This document shows, one piece after another, positions 9,898 through 20,714 of a DNA stretch of 27,767 nucleotides. The stretch lies in NCBI GenBank assembly GCA_025765595.1, contig JAIVFH010000328.1:1-27767 (forward strand). The letters are read 5' to 3'. The notes under the pieces are model-generated. The model saw only the letters and a list, made by a program, of their open reading frames with translations, made no database searches and had not been told where the DNA came from. A program made the position numbers and the translations under genes. The stretch is from Obelidium mucronatum. Taxonomy: Eukaryota; Chytridiomycota; Chytridiomycetes; Chytridiales; Chytriomycetaceae. Numbering within the stretch: the first letter of the stretch is position 1; each line of letters begins with the position of its first letter.

Positions 9898-10032
9898 GGT
9901 TTTACTGTTTTAGTACCCGATATCGAAGAATTTATCAAAGTATTGTAGTATCCCAAGCTTATATTCCAACAGAAATGACTTTCATAGCATAGATAAAAAA
10001 AATAATACTATAGTAGAATTATTTAGAGATAA
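9898..10032. other. Short convergent 3' region
   Basis: AT-rich segment between two converging genes, with A-rich runs (about 9995-10010) that could serve the poly(A) sites of both. Nothing else is visible. Confidence 0.4.
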
Positions 10033-12391
10033 TCACTTCTGATGCTGTGACGTTGTCGCCTGCATTTCTTCATGTGCAACACGGTCATGTGCAGCCTTTA
10101 AAATCATACCAAGGACATCCTTATAATCCTTGTTCTCAAACGATCCCATGTAAGCAAACTTTCCATCCCAGCACCATCCAGGATTGGGGTTCACCTCCAA
10201 CAACTTGATGGTTCCGCGTCGTTCGCCTGGAGCCTCGAAACCATCGCCGCGTCCGTAATCGCATCTGAAATCAAATCGAGCATAATCCCGGCATCCAAAC
10301 CGTTCCCAAAGAACAATGCACCATTGTTGTAACTCGTGTCTCACCTTGTCACTAATCTTTGCAGGTTTATAAGAAATTTCGCTCCAGTAAGGACTGGTGG
10401 GATCCCATTTACTCTCGAACCCAAGAATGGGCGCGAGATTCCTTGCCGTGATTTTAGAGTAGTCCACTTCTAGAATTGGGAAAAAGTGGAAGCCACTGGC
10501 CAAGTTTCCAATCACACCGACTCCGTATTCAGTCCCACGGCAGTATTCTTGGACAATGATATCGCGGATTCCTATGCCGTTGAGTTCCTTCATGTATGTT
10601 TCGAGCTCAGTGACATTATGGACAATTGATCGCGGAGTGATTCCAAGACTGTTGTCTCCCTTGATTGGTTTTATGAATGCTGGGTATTTAATATCCTCCT
10701 TGATTATTTTATCGAGGTTAGCAATCGTGGATACGGCAGGAGTCTGAATATCAGACAGGAAAAATGTTTCGCGGGGAGTTGGTACACCTAGAGCGTCGGC
10801 CGTCCGATTAACAAGGCCCTTGTCATAACAAAAGGCAAGACAGTTAGGACCGGCCCCGGAGTAAGGCAGACCAAGCATTTCTAGAATTGCAGGCACATGA
10901 AGTTCCTTCATTGCATCGTTATCGAATCCTTCATCGCATAGATTAAAAACAAAGTGCTTCTTGTCCTTGGGTAGCTTCTTCATTGTTTCGTGGAGGGTGG
11001 AATGGGTATCAATGATTGTTAGATTCTTTTCCGGTATATAACCGAGGGATCCGAGAGCTGCATAGAGCTTATCTCTTGTAATAAAGTCTTCTGGGTTCCA
11101 AGTATTGTTGAGTTTTCCTACACATGGCTGGGAAGGGTCTCCCATACAGAGAATCAAAGACTCGAACGTGTGTGGCTGAAGAGGAGTTGGGACTCTTGAA
11201 ACAGAGATATTAGATGATTGAAGAAGTGGGGCTTTGACTATATCCAATGGTTTTGTTGCTGCTGGTTTGAAGGCAGTGATGATCATTCTGTGGCTCATCA
11301 TCCCCAAATCTTCTTGCCGTTTACTCAGCTGATCTGCTACAGTCATTTCTCCCATCATTGAAACTACTTTCTCAGTGGCAGGGCCCAAGTGCTTGTGAGC
11401 GTCCAGTGGGACAACTTCCAAGCCAGCTTCTAGAACCATTGCGCTCAGCTCTTCGCGACTATACAAACGCTCTTGATAAAACTGATCTCTTACTACCCCA
11501 CGGTCGGTTACTGTGATAACTTCGCGAGAACTAAGTCGTAATTTGTCGCCACTCAGCTGTCTCTCACGACAGACAAACGTAGTATCGTCAATCCACTCCC
11601 AGCTTCGTTCAGCAAAATTTTCACGCATATATCCACCATCCGTGAGATCCAAAACAACGCGACCTCCAGGAGCCAAAACACGAAATATTTCTTCAAGAAC
11701 GCGGCGGTCGCCATCTTCTGCTTTAAAGTAACCAAAAGAGTTGCCCATCAGCATTACAAAGTCAAAAGTTTGGTCCTTGTACGGAATTTGGCGACAGTCT
11801 CCAACAGTATAGACAGGTTGGTTTACGAGTTTGGCTTGCGAGGCGCGTTCATTTCCGACTGAAATAAGGTACTTGCTTTGGTCGTGGCCGTGGCAGAGAA
11901 GATTTGGGTATGATTTTGCGAGATGCAAAGTATGGCGTCCTTGACCGCAGCAGAGATCCAGAATACGGGCTGGTTCTGTTTGTTTTTTACACATTCAACA
12001 TTGCCACCCAACCTGTCAAAAGACCAAAAACAGCAAAAACTCAACTCGACTTTGAATCTTTTCCTCGTTCAAAGATTGCTTTAATTTCGCTGTCTTTCTC
12101 GAGAATCGCGATTTCTTGCCGGGTTACTTCGGGGTCTTCCACGACATCACCGTCCGTTTTGAGATACATCGAGTCGCTGAACACCTGCGCCCACCACTCT
12201 GCGGGGACCATTGCTTCGAGGTCTTCGACTTTGCCGAAGCAGTTTGTGCCTGGCGCAAACTTGGGGCTGGCTGCTTCCAGGCCAGGAGAGTCTCCCCGTT
12301 TGGCTGCCAGTGTTGAGGCTGGGGCCAGGGCGGCATCCAGCGTGTGCTTTGATTCTACGATGACTGGACCGTCGCGTTCGTTGTGTGTCAT
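10033..12391 (-). CDS. Fusion: SAM-dependent methyltransferase plus D-Ala-D-Ala-ligase-type ATP-grasp enzyme
   Basis: Two exons (12046-12391 and 10033-11975) give 762 residues. Residues about 70-370 form a class I methyltransferase: N-terminal helix WWAQVFSDSMYLKTDGDV, motif I ILDLCCGQGRHTLHLA, GDCRQIPY, FDFVMLMGNSFGYF, and RVLAPGGRVVLDL. After a linker, residues about 400-750 form an ATP-grasp ligase of the D-alanine-D-alanine ligase superfamily: FNLCDEGFDND, GLPYSGAGPNCLAFCYDK, FIKPIKGDNSLGI (nucleotide lysine and loop), EYCRGTEYGVGV, ARFDFRCD, and the Mg-binding LLEVNPNPGWCWDGK. All key ATP-grasp residues appear present, so activity is likely. The substrate is unknown: a fungus has no D-Ala-D-Ala wall, so an amino-acid or dipeptide ligation of a small metabolite coupled to methylation is inferred. 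The intron (11976-12045) uses a GTTGAG donor required by phase. An upstream in-frame start at 12526 would add a hydrophobic leader. Confidence 0.9.
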
Positions 12392-13003
12392 GGCGAAGCA
12401 GTTGTGTGGAGAGGAAGAACTATTGGGGGGCGAATGTGGCTGCAAGTTGTTACCCCCACAAACAATGGAGACAAAGAAATTCAACAAAACAAAAAACGCG
12501 TCATTGAAGGACTCAAATCCAATCAAAGTGAAGCAGCAGCTTAGTGACTCTTGAGTGAATGTTTGATTTTAAACAGGTTAATAGTTGTTTATTTAACCGC
12601 ATGAATTACCAATAAAGTTACTTGCTTCGTTTAATAACACGAAATTTTTAAGTTTTTAGAATGATAGGTGTGTGTTTGATGACGACTTCCGAGCCTGCTG
12701 GTTTTGAACTGTCACAACTTCAACATACCTCGCGAAATAAAAACAAAAGTGCTTGTTAGCTGACTCCACCGGTCATACCAAATCGCGGAATTAGCCGCTC
12801 CTGGAATTCAGACACCATATGTGAATGTCGTCTTGGTCCCAAAATGTTCCAAAAATAGTAAAAATAGCCTTAGCCTACTCCTGACCGGCTTTATACTCGA
12901 AGCACCACACTCACTATGAGAAGATCCGTCTCGCGTTCTTTGCGTCACTGTTAAGTGTAAGTATACTTGGACAAATCTGATTGTAATCGCCTTTCACCTG
13001 TTG
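12392..13003. promoter_or_regulatory. Promoter region of the methyltransferase/ATP-grasp gene
   Basis: This gap lies upstream of the fusion gene and downstream of the next minus-strand gene. The fusion gene frame is open back to 12526, so part may be coding or 5' leader. The remainder (about 12560-13000) shows no protein-like frame, no tRNA-like fold and no repeat that could be seen by eye. Confidence 0.4.
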
Positions 13004-13668
13004 TTATTTCCTCTGATCAGCTGGCGAGACCGATTGACGAAAGATTGGTACATATATTAATGGAAGTATGCGTATCAAGATTATGGCTGCTGGTCTCAGA
13101 GTTGACGAAGCGAGGGCTTCAATCTTTGACTTCAGTTGACTAATCGCCATCGCCATTCCTGACCGCAACTTCAACGAATCGTATGATAATTCAAATTTGC
13201 TGATAAGTGAAGATTTTATCAATATGAAAGCCTCAGGGGTGTGTGGCATTTACCATGGCACAGCGGCACCAACGAAGACCCAACTTGTGAAAACGCCCAT
13301 AATCAATCCGGGCTGAATATTGGAAACCATTCGCGAATAATCATTTATGTCGTTGTTTTTGATTCCGTGCGCGAACCGAAATTGCTGAATTATTTTTTCA
13401 AAAGACACGTCAGCGGGGTCAATGCTTATTCGGTCTTCATTCGGAATTTCATCGGATTTTCTGATTCTCACAAGTAGCAAGCCCTTGTTTATGTATCAAA
13501 AGTCCTATCACCGGAGAATCAAAGACTATCGAAAATTGGAGGTTGTGTGATTGGAATTTGCACCTGGTGCATTTTCGGTTCGTAGGCTTCGGCACTTGTC
13601 AAAGATTCAGGTTGTCGCAATCGAGTTTTATGCTTGGAAAAAGCGCGCGTCGTGGGGATTTCAGGCAT
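13004..13668 (-). CDS. Unknown protein with two hydrophobic segments
   Basis: Three exons (13564-13668, 13254-13483, 13004-13199), in phase, give 176 residues starting MPEIPTTRAF. The first 45 residues are basic and Ser/Thr rich, which could suit a mitochondrial presequence. Then come an acidic stretch (DEIPNEDRISIDPADVSFEK) and a hydrophobic segment (GLIMGVFTSWVFVGAAV). A soluble helix (MAMAISQLKSKIEAL) and a second hydrophobic segment near the C-terminus (AAIILIRILPLIYVPIF) follow. The family is not recognised. Support is the good fit of splice sites (GTGCAA/CAAG and GTAAAT/TCAG) with phase and a coherent composition across exons. A two-pass organelle membrane protein is the simplest inference. 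Confidence 0.5.
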
Positions 13669-14214
13669 ACCGAGTTACAGCTTGGTGGTGGGGTGACCAC
13701 CCACTCGTCCCCTGCCCTCAGAAGACGTGTTTTTTTCGTTAACTTTTACCAAAGAACTTCTTTGGCCTTATTTAATGCGCACCTAGAGCGAGAGGTGGTT
13801 TGAGGCTATCGGATTTCTTGAGGCCGATGACCAACAACCGAAAATTCAGATTTTCTGTTGACTTTTTTCTTCTTTCAAAAAACTGGGAGCCAGACAAATC
13901 TCGATTGTGAGTTGCCTTTCCTTTTCTTGATCAGCTTTTGTGTTTTCGATTAGCGCGTGACGCGTTGCACAGCAAGGGCGAACGTTTATAACCCTGAAAA
14001 CGCGTAAAGAAGTTTATGAAAATTATTGGACCTGCTTGCTCTCCTTCTCACTAAACAACTTATGTGACCATTTTTTCTTATGGAGCAACAGCTGCTTCTT
14101 TCTTCCTCCCGTATAACCCATTTCTTTGATGTCACTTCTTCTTGATTATATCGATACTGTCTCTCATCCTATTTTGCATAGGATTTACAATATCTCGAGT
14201 ATATAATCTGGCAA
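13669..14214. promoter_or_regulatory. Divergent promoter region of the unknown membrane protein and pseudokinase genes
   Basis: The 546 bases between two outward-facing starts contain no credible gene. The half nearer the pseudokinase is pyrimidine-rich on the plus strand (about 14035-14180, many CTTCT runs), a common feature of fungal core promoters. A TATATAAT-like sequence lies about 14200-14207, immediately before the ATG. Confidence 0.4.
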
Positions 14215-17157
14215 ATGGGACAATGCAGTTCATGTTGCGTGGAAAGTGCGAGCTATGAATGCCTCACCCACGCCATGTTTCAAGAAAACATGTTTGGCAG
14301 CATTGGCAGCGAAAATGCCGCAAAACCCAAAGTAGTCACAGTCAGTTTTCATCGCATTCCTTTTTGTCGCTTAATGACCATCCCGATTTTAGATGTCTGA
14401 TTCAATAACTGTTGCAGTCAGTTCTTTGGGACCATGCGCACTTGAGGTTTTAAATATTTTTATCGCTTTCCATAAAATAACACGATCCATTTTCCGTGAT
14501 TGCTTAGCTTCGCCATGCTGCCTCTGTTTCGGCACCATCAAAATCGCCTAGCACTCCCACTAGTTCCTTTAAAACCTCCGACTCTAAGTCCAAGATGACC
14601 CCCAACATTCACATTGTGACTGGAAATCCTGCTTGTGAAGCAAACGAAGAGAATGTACCTTATACCAGACGCTCTTAAACCCATTAATTTCATTTGTAGA
14701 TCACCATTGAAGTGGTTGACATTGATATGATCGGCGTGGATATGATCATCGAAGATCTCGACACAACATTTCCGTTAGATGATATACCAGACGATGATTC
14801 CAAAGACAAGTTCATTGAAAACTATGAACAGTTGTCCGTTTCCATAACAGATTTTCCAGGCGTTGAATTAAGCACCGCGCCTGAGGATCAAAAGTCTGGT
14901 AAAATTTTGTTGAACTATTTTATGTACGGCGCAAGAACTAAAGTAGTATTTTGCCATTGGCGCTGTTCTTGTGGTGAAAACAAACGTAGCTGCATCCTTG
15001 GTCCTGAAGAATGATTATCGCAACTCATTTCCAATGCAAGATTCAAGCTGTACCATCATCTTGCAATTTCCAATTGACAGACTCCTGGAGAAGTATCGCA
15101 TCTCCAAAATCGAAACAGCTTGGCTTAGTGAACCATTCTTGTCGATCGCTGCTCTTCCATTTGAAGGCCCAGCACTTGATCAAACTATTGCTCCATTCTC
15201 TATCGCATCACCTAAATTTAAACAGTCTCTTACAGCCAATCAAGTATATGGCTTTGATGAGGGCGTTTCGGATACTTGCCAAATGCTTTTCGATGCTGGC
15301 CAGGAAAACACCTACTCTGTCGCTATCAACAACAGTTTTTTTACTTCAAATCTGCAACTGCCACAAAAATTTAGCCGGGTTTCATCACGATTGAGAAAAC
15401 CGCGATTCTTGTTTGCGAAACAGAAACTTCTTGCAAGAAAAAGAAAAACTGAGAAATCGGTTGAGAAAAAGCCTCACGTAAATTCATTGAAGTTAAATGT
15501 CATGATGAAGCAATTGGTAATTTAATGCACTGGTTGCTTTCGTTGACTGATTGAAAACAATTCCTTAGGAGCAAGCAAAGGCAAATATTCTTGAAAGTTG
15601 TGGCAATAATTCAATTCAGACAGACTCTGTTGACTACTCTCAAGTTGGCCAAGATATTCAATTTATCAAGACCAACACTGGGAAATATTGCATCGAAAAG
15701 GTTTTCTTCACCATATATGCCATGGATTGTTCTTATTCAATCAATTGTGTGATGCCCACGGGCTGTATCATGGACCATGAAACTCTCATGCATTCAGCCG
15801 TTGAGCCAGCAGTCCTCCTTTCCATAATTGGTTGCACTAGCAATGCTATGTGCAAACCAATCCCTTCAATTTATCCATCGAAGCGAATAATAATATCACG
15901 CATTCCAAAGATGTTGCTTTAGAGGCAGTATTTCCAGCGCTAAACGAATTGCTTGAACAAAATATCAAAATACTTGGTGCACCTCGATCGGAAGATAATT
16001 CCAAGAATGAAGTCTTTGATACAGTTCCAATATTTACAGAACTGGATGATTTATTTGACTGCGCAACCAAAAAAATGGAGTTGAATGTGTGTGAAGCGGA
16101 AGATGATTCAATCCAAAGCTTTGCCAATAGCAGCCTCGAAAATCTTGCTCGATTACATGTTAGCAGGGTTTTGAGAAACTCACCAGAATTAAGAGCGTAT
16201 TCGATTTCGGAGATTATTCAATTTGATTCCGAAAGTGTAAACTTATCAGGTTTTGATGACTTGAATGGCTGGCTGGTGGATATTAAGATAATATACAAGT
16301 CTGGCAATGGTGTGGACTGGCCGCTTGAGATAACCTGCTTACAGGAAATCAACCAAAAGATACAGGACTATATGATTCCTTTGTGCTTAAATACTTGGCA
16401 AGATGGCGAGAGCTTCTTTCTTGTTAAACCGTTGATTCAGTCAGGATGCAAAAGGAATCCCGCTCTGTTACCATTGATTGTTCCAAATTTACCGACACAA
16501 TACGGGTCCCTGTTTACAATCGACCAAAGCTTCCCAGTTGTAAATGGAACCAATGATTTGGTTATCTTTGTTTCAATGCTACGGGAGAGATCACTGTTTT
16601 TGGGCAACCATGGATTTCTAATGCGCCAGTTCCTCAAAGTTGCCATTCTCCACGCGGCTCAAGCACTGGCCATTATTCACGACTTGGGCTATTGCTACGG
16701 AGATATAAGGCAAGAAACTTTGCTTCTTGGCGACGCTCCTAATGCATGTGGCTTCCGGTTGAGTCTGAATTCTTGTTCAGAAATGCGCTTGCGAGCAACT
16801 TGCCCTGCACTCCAAAAATGTTTTACTATCAGCCCTCCAGAAGCTTTGTCTGGATACAACGGCTCTGTTGATGGGGCTTGTGCGGATGTATACCAGCTGG
16901 GAGTTGTGCTGTGCGAGTTGTTGACTGAAGATGGACGGCGTCTGCGCAGTGTACAAATGGTTTCAGAAGGAGCGATCCTATTTGGAGATCTGGAGCAAGG
17001 TGATTATTCATCGGGTATGGTGGGGGACTTGGAGTATCTGGATGCAGATGTGAGACATTTGATTCAGGGAATGTGTGGTTTCGCGCCAAGTACTCGCCTT
17101 TCTATGCGAGCAGTGGAGAGTCATCCGTGGTTTGACAGTGTTTTAGGATTGATGTGA
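14215..17157 (+). CDS. Large N-acylated protein with C-terminal pseudokinase domain
   Basis: Seven exons (14215-14340, 14393-14446, 14508-14654, 14700-14898, 14990-15516, 15569-15700, 15841-17157), all in phase, give 833 residues. The N-terminus MGQCSSCC has Gly2 and Ser6 for N-myristoylation and cysteines for palmitoylation, predicting membrane attachment. About 400 residues of Ser/Thr- and acid-rich, low-homology sequence follow, with one very basic patch (SSRLRKPRFLFAKQ..RKRK). The C-terminal third is a protein-kinase fold: LGYCYGDIRQETLLL at the catalytic loop, SPPEALSG at the APE position, DVYQLGVVLCELLT for helix F, and RLSMRAVESHPWF for helix I. HRDLKPEN has become YGDIRQET, no DFG is present (FRLSLNS instead), and no clear VAIK lysine is seen. 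It is therefore a pseudokinase, probably a membrane-tethered scaffold. The last intron (15701-15840) is the longest in the window. Confidence 0.75.
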
Positions 17158-17256
17158 CCTGACGGCAGATTTTACATTCGCATCACTAATAATAAAGATT
17201 TCATTCAAGATAAATGTATGCTACTATTTTCAAGGTTTATTCCCCAAATGGATTCA

Positions 17257-19075
17257 TCAAACTCGTTCAAATACAATCGAGTCAACGCCTTCCTCAAAAT
17301 TAACACGGAGAACAGAAGTATCCTCGGAGAATTCAAAATCAAATAGTGGAGCGGAATAGTTGACGTATCCAAGCTTCCGCAATTCATACAACCCAAAGAC
17401 GTTGTACTCCCAATGCCCTACAACACCTGCTGTAAATCCATCCCTTCTCGCACCAAAAAGTTCAAAGTCAAAATATTTCCCGTCGGGTCTCAAATCAAGT
17501 TGAACAGTCCCATAAGCAGGATTTGTAAAGTTTCCCTGAAACTCAGAGAGCGGTTGCGTAGGTTTTGTAAACCAATGTCTGGACGCGATCTTGTGGACTT
17601 TCGCTTTCGCAGCTTTCCAGATTTGTTTCCAGACCTTGTATCTGTAGTGCCGAGACCAAAACGAACGTTTTGCTTTGGGAAACAAAATGCGGTCTGCTAT
17701 GGTTTGTGAAATGACCATAGGAGCAGGGTTTCCGCCACCGTTCGACAAGACAATGATTCCAAGGTCGTGGGTTGGGTAAGTGTCAATCTGAGCGGAGTAC
17801 CCAACAGTATTTCCACCGTGTTGGACTCGCGGTGTTTCTCTGTAGGTATCAAGAGCCCATCCAAGGCCGTCTGGAAAAATAGGACGAGTTAAAAGTTGTA
17901 AAGCCCGTCTAAAAAGGAATGGGTCAATAGTTACAGAATTGATCTTGAATTGGATCCTCGGGATCAGACTCCTCAACAAGCATGTGAGGAGTCATAATCG
18001 TTCGAAACTGTTCACTTGAAATAAGGCGTGTGCCATTTGCCAATAGTCCCTGGTTGTTGATTAAGGAAACCCAGCGAGTTACTGTAGAAGATAATTTTCA
18101 TAGAATTAGTTGTGCAAATTGGCACGGAATACAATCTTACGTTCATTAATATTGGACATGATGGAACCAGCAGGCATAGTAGATTCGGTCCAAAACGTAT
18201 TTTCGTAAGGAACAACAACAGCACTCCCATATCCAATGAGGGGGGCATTAAAACCTCGAGAATGATCCTTAGAACTTGGTAAATCGCGGGGATCTGTCAA
18301 AGAGGCAACCATTCCAATTGGCTGAAACACGCGTTCCTTGACCAAAGCTTGCCAACCGCCAGAGAGTCCAGAAACGTTGGCAGCAATTTGTCCAGCAAGG
18401 TTGAACATGTGGTTATTGTATTGCCATTTTTCGCGGAATCCCTGCGATGGCTGTAGGTACTTGATTTTGGATAGAATCACTTGAGCGGTTGTCCAAACAA
18501 ACATTAGGATATCATGGCGAGGGAGACCTGTGCGGTGCGACATCAAGTCGATCAAATTCGCTTGTTGGTTGGCAACTGGATCCATGAATTCAGCTGTTGA
18601 GATTGAGGTGACTGATGTATTCCAATCCAACTTTCCCTCATCCACAAGTTGAGCAACCAAAAAAGATGTAAATGCCTAATAATGACCGTTTTGTTGGATA
18701 AATGACCGAAAACGAATAAAATATTCTTCTCACTTTCGTTGTTGATCCAATCTGAAAGAGGGTGTCCGGAGTAACCGGTTCGTTGTCTTCATTCTTCACA
18801 CCAAATCCAGAACCAAAGACAAGCTGCCCTTTGTGAACAACGCCAACAGAGAGACCAGGAACATTCCAGTCGATTCGAAGCGCTTCAATTTCTGTTGCAA
18901 GAGACTCCCAGCTGATGTTTTCGAGTGGGGTTTTTGTGTGGATTGCAGTGGAAGGACTAGATTGGATTTGCCCAAGCTGAAGCCAAAGTACTGAAGCCAC
19001 GATTATAATTGCAAGAGGTCGAATGAAGGCGTTGGATCTGGTCGGTCGCGGTGGCGTTTGCAAGTGCGTCTTCAT
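17257..19075 (-). CDS. Serine beta-lactamase-like hydrolase, membrane-anchored or secreted
   Basis: Four exons (18734-19075, 18141-18675, 17935-18081, 17257-17870) join in phase to 545 residues. A hydrophobic segment (LAIIIVASVLWLQLGQI, about residues 21-37) after a basic start acts as signal peptide or anchor. The three active-site motifs of class C beta-lactamase/PBP-like hydrolases are complete: STTK (nucleophile Ser and Lys), YNN in WQYNNHMFNLAG, and HGG in VQHGGNTVGY. A C-terminal beta domain follows (NPAYGTVQLDL, GVVGHWEYNVFGLYEL), as in the LACTB/esterase branch. Substrates in eukaryotes are poorly known; peptide, ester or lactone hydrolysis is plausible. It is a paralogue of the broken gene at 2-1228 and lies in the opposite orientation about 16 kb away, with one intron position and phase shared. 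Confidence 0.9.
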
Positions 19076-19334
19076 TTGTTGAGTCTTTTGTCTTGATTCC
19101 CACGATTTTTGCCTGTATCATAAAATACTTTGAACAAGCAAAATGATTCAAATCGAACCATTCAGTAAGAGCATAGAAGCCCGTTTCGTGAGGCGCGCCA
19201 TACTCCATGCGGCAAGCTGTATGAGTTAAGTCCCGTCCTTCCTAAAAGCTGAACACGTACCAGACATAATGAAACATAAACCATCCTTTTATAAGGGTTT
19301 TAATCAGAGGGTTCGAATTTTAAATAAAAATCAA
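19076..19334. promoter_or_regulatory. Divergent promoter between hydrolase and WW-AIM24 copy A
   Basis: The two genes start in opposite directions, 259 bases apart. A TTTTATAAGG element at about 19288-19297 lies before the plus-strand ATG and could be a TATA-type box. Open frames crossing the region on either strand lack protein-like composition. Confidence 0.35.
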
Positions 19335-20612
19335 ATGATGTCAGAAGCGGTACCCGACCGTCCACCACCACCAATAATCCCCAGCGGGTACATCGCAGCT
19401 TGGTCGGAAGAGCACCGAGCATATTTTTATGTGAATCAAACCACGAGTCAAAGTACTTGGGTTATTCCAACAAGTCCGCCGAGCAATGTGCCTCCCAGTC
19501 AACCATCAACTGTTCAAGCTTTCCACCAACAAGCACCAGCCCCTGCTCTGACAGCTGCAGTCTCTTCAAATAATACTGTAATTAATTTGACAGGGACTTT
19601 CCAGGGCGGTAGCTACGAGATCCGACACAGGTATGTTAGTATCTCAAGCACGTTTTTTTTTCAAGCATTATGATGGGACTGACACACTAGCGTAGAGATA
19701 CAAACACTATTTTGATCCTCAACTTACAGGGAGAAGTTTATGCGAAACCAGGTACCTTGGTCAGTTATACTCAGGGTATCATCATTTCGGTAAGGCGGCG
19801 TGTGCGCCAATGATAAAATATGACACAACTTGACATGTAACCCCTGCTGTTAAATTTAGGGAACCATAAAAGTGTCCTTGAAGTTACTTTTTGCCGGTGA
19901 ATCTTCTAATATCTTGAACATCAGGGTCAGAACTGTCCTGCAAAGTGCCAGCGGACTTGTGATTAAAGTCTCACCGGAAAAAACAGGGTCCCGGCGAAGC
20001 TACAATAAGCAACTTTGGTCTCGGCGATATTATCGCGCTTTCGATGAGGAATAACGTGTGGATGGCGCATAGAGACGCATTTCTGTGTATGACTGAGGGA
20101 ATTATCAAAAGCACCAAGGCTCAATCCATCGGGCATTCATTCGGGAACACTGGGCTATGGGTTCATCAATTTAGCGGCAGCGGAACATTGTTTTTGGAAA
20201 CGTTTGGAGCGATTATGCACAAAGATGTGAGCGATCAAGGTTTCAAAGGATTGTATGGGTTCAAAACAGCATTTTTTTAATGTTTAGCTTTTGCCTGGTG
20301 AGAATTACTATGTTGACCAGCATTTCGTTGTTGCTTGGAATTGTAAAGTGTGTAGCAATGTCACTTAAATAATGAGCGCAGACTAACCAGGAGCCAGCAG
20401 AACACTACTGAAACATTTCAAAGGCAAGGCGGAATGATATCTATGCTGGCATCTGGCGAATTTTGGGTGTGCAAGTTCACAGGTATTCTGATTTGGTCAG
20501 TGGCAATGTATGCTAATTTTTATGCGAAGGCCCTGGACGCGTTTACTTCCAAACAAAGAGTGCAAAAGCATTTGGAGTATGGCTCGGCCCGTATGTCCCC
20601 AATACCAAATAA
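19335..20612 (+). CDS. WW-domain AIM24-family protein, copy A
   Basis: Seven exons (19335-19630, 19696-19789, 19860-19925, 19987-20226, 20288-20347, 20401-20482, 20530-20612) give 306 residues. An N-terminal WW domain (about 8-45) has Pro-rich flanks, AAW, YFYVN and STW, then a proline linker. The rest is an AIM24/TIGR00266-type beta-rich domain: GGSYEIRHRDTN, GEVYAKPGTLVSYTQG, GEATISNFGLGDIIAL, AFLCMTEGIIKS, LWVHQFSGSG, PGENYYVDQHFVVAWN, ASGEFWVCKFTGPGRVYFQTKS. Yeast AIM24 is a mitochondrial inner-membrane factor, but here there is no presequence and the WW domain suggests a cytosolic, PPxY-ligand-binding protein (inference). Intron positions and phases match copy B exactly, so the pair arose by duplication. 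A second ATG three bases downstream, or an upstream in-frame ATG at 19269, are alternative starts. Confidence 0.9.
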
Positions 20613-20714
20613 ACTTGTGGTTTGATTTTTTCGTAGTGTAATGCCCAGTAAAGCCGTTCTTGGATCAGTTGGACACTATTTATTAGTCTCCTTCAAAGCC
20701 GATTTAACCACTTA

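Noticed and set aside
11904..12554. Long plus-strand open frame over the fusion gene 5' part
   Set aside because: It is antisense to the methyltransferase N-terminal exon and its intron; no protein family features are visible.
19308..19320. GGTTCGAATTTT, resembling a tRNA T-loop
   Set aside because: No acceptor stem, D arm or anticodon arm can be formed around it; chance match upstream of WW-AIM24 copy A.
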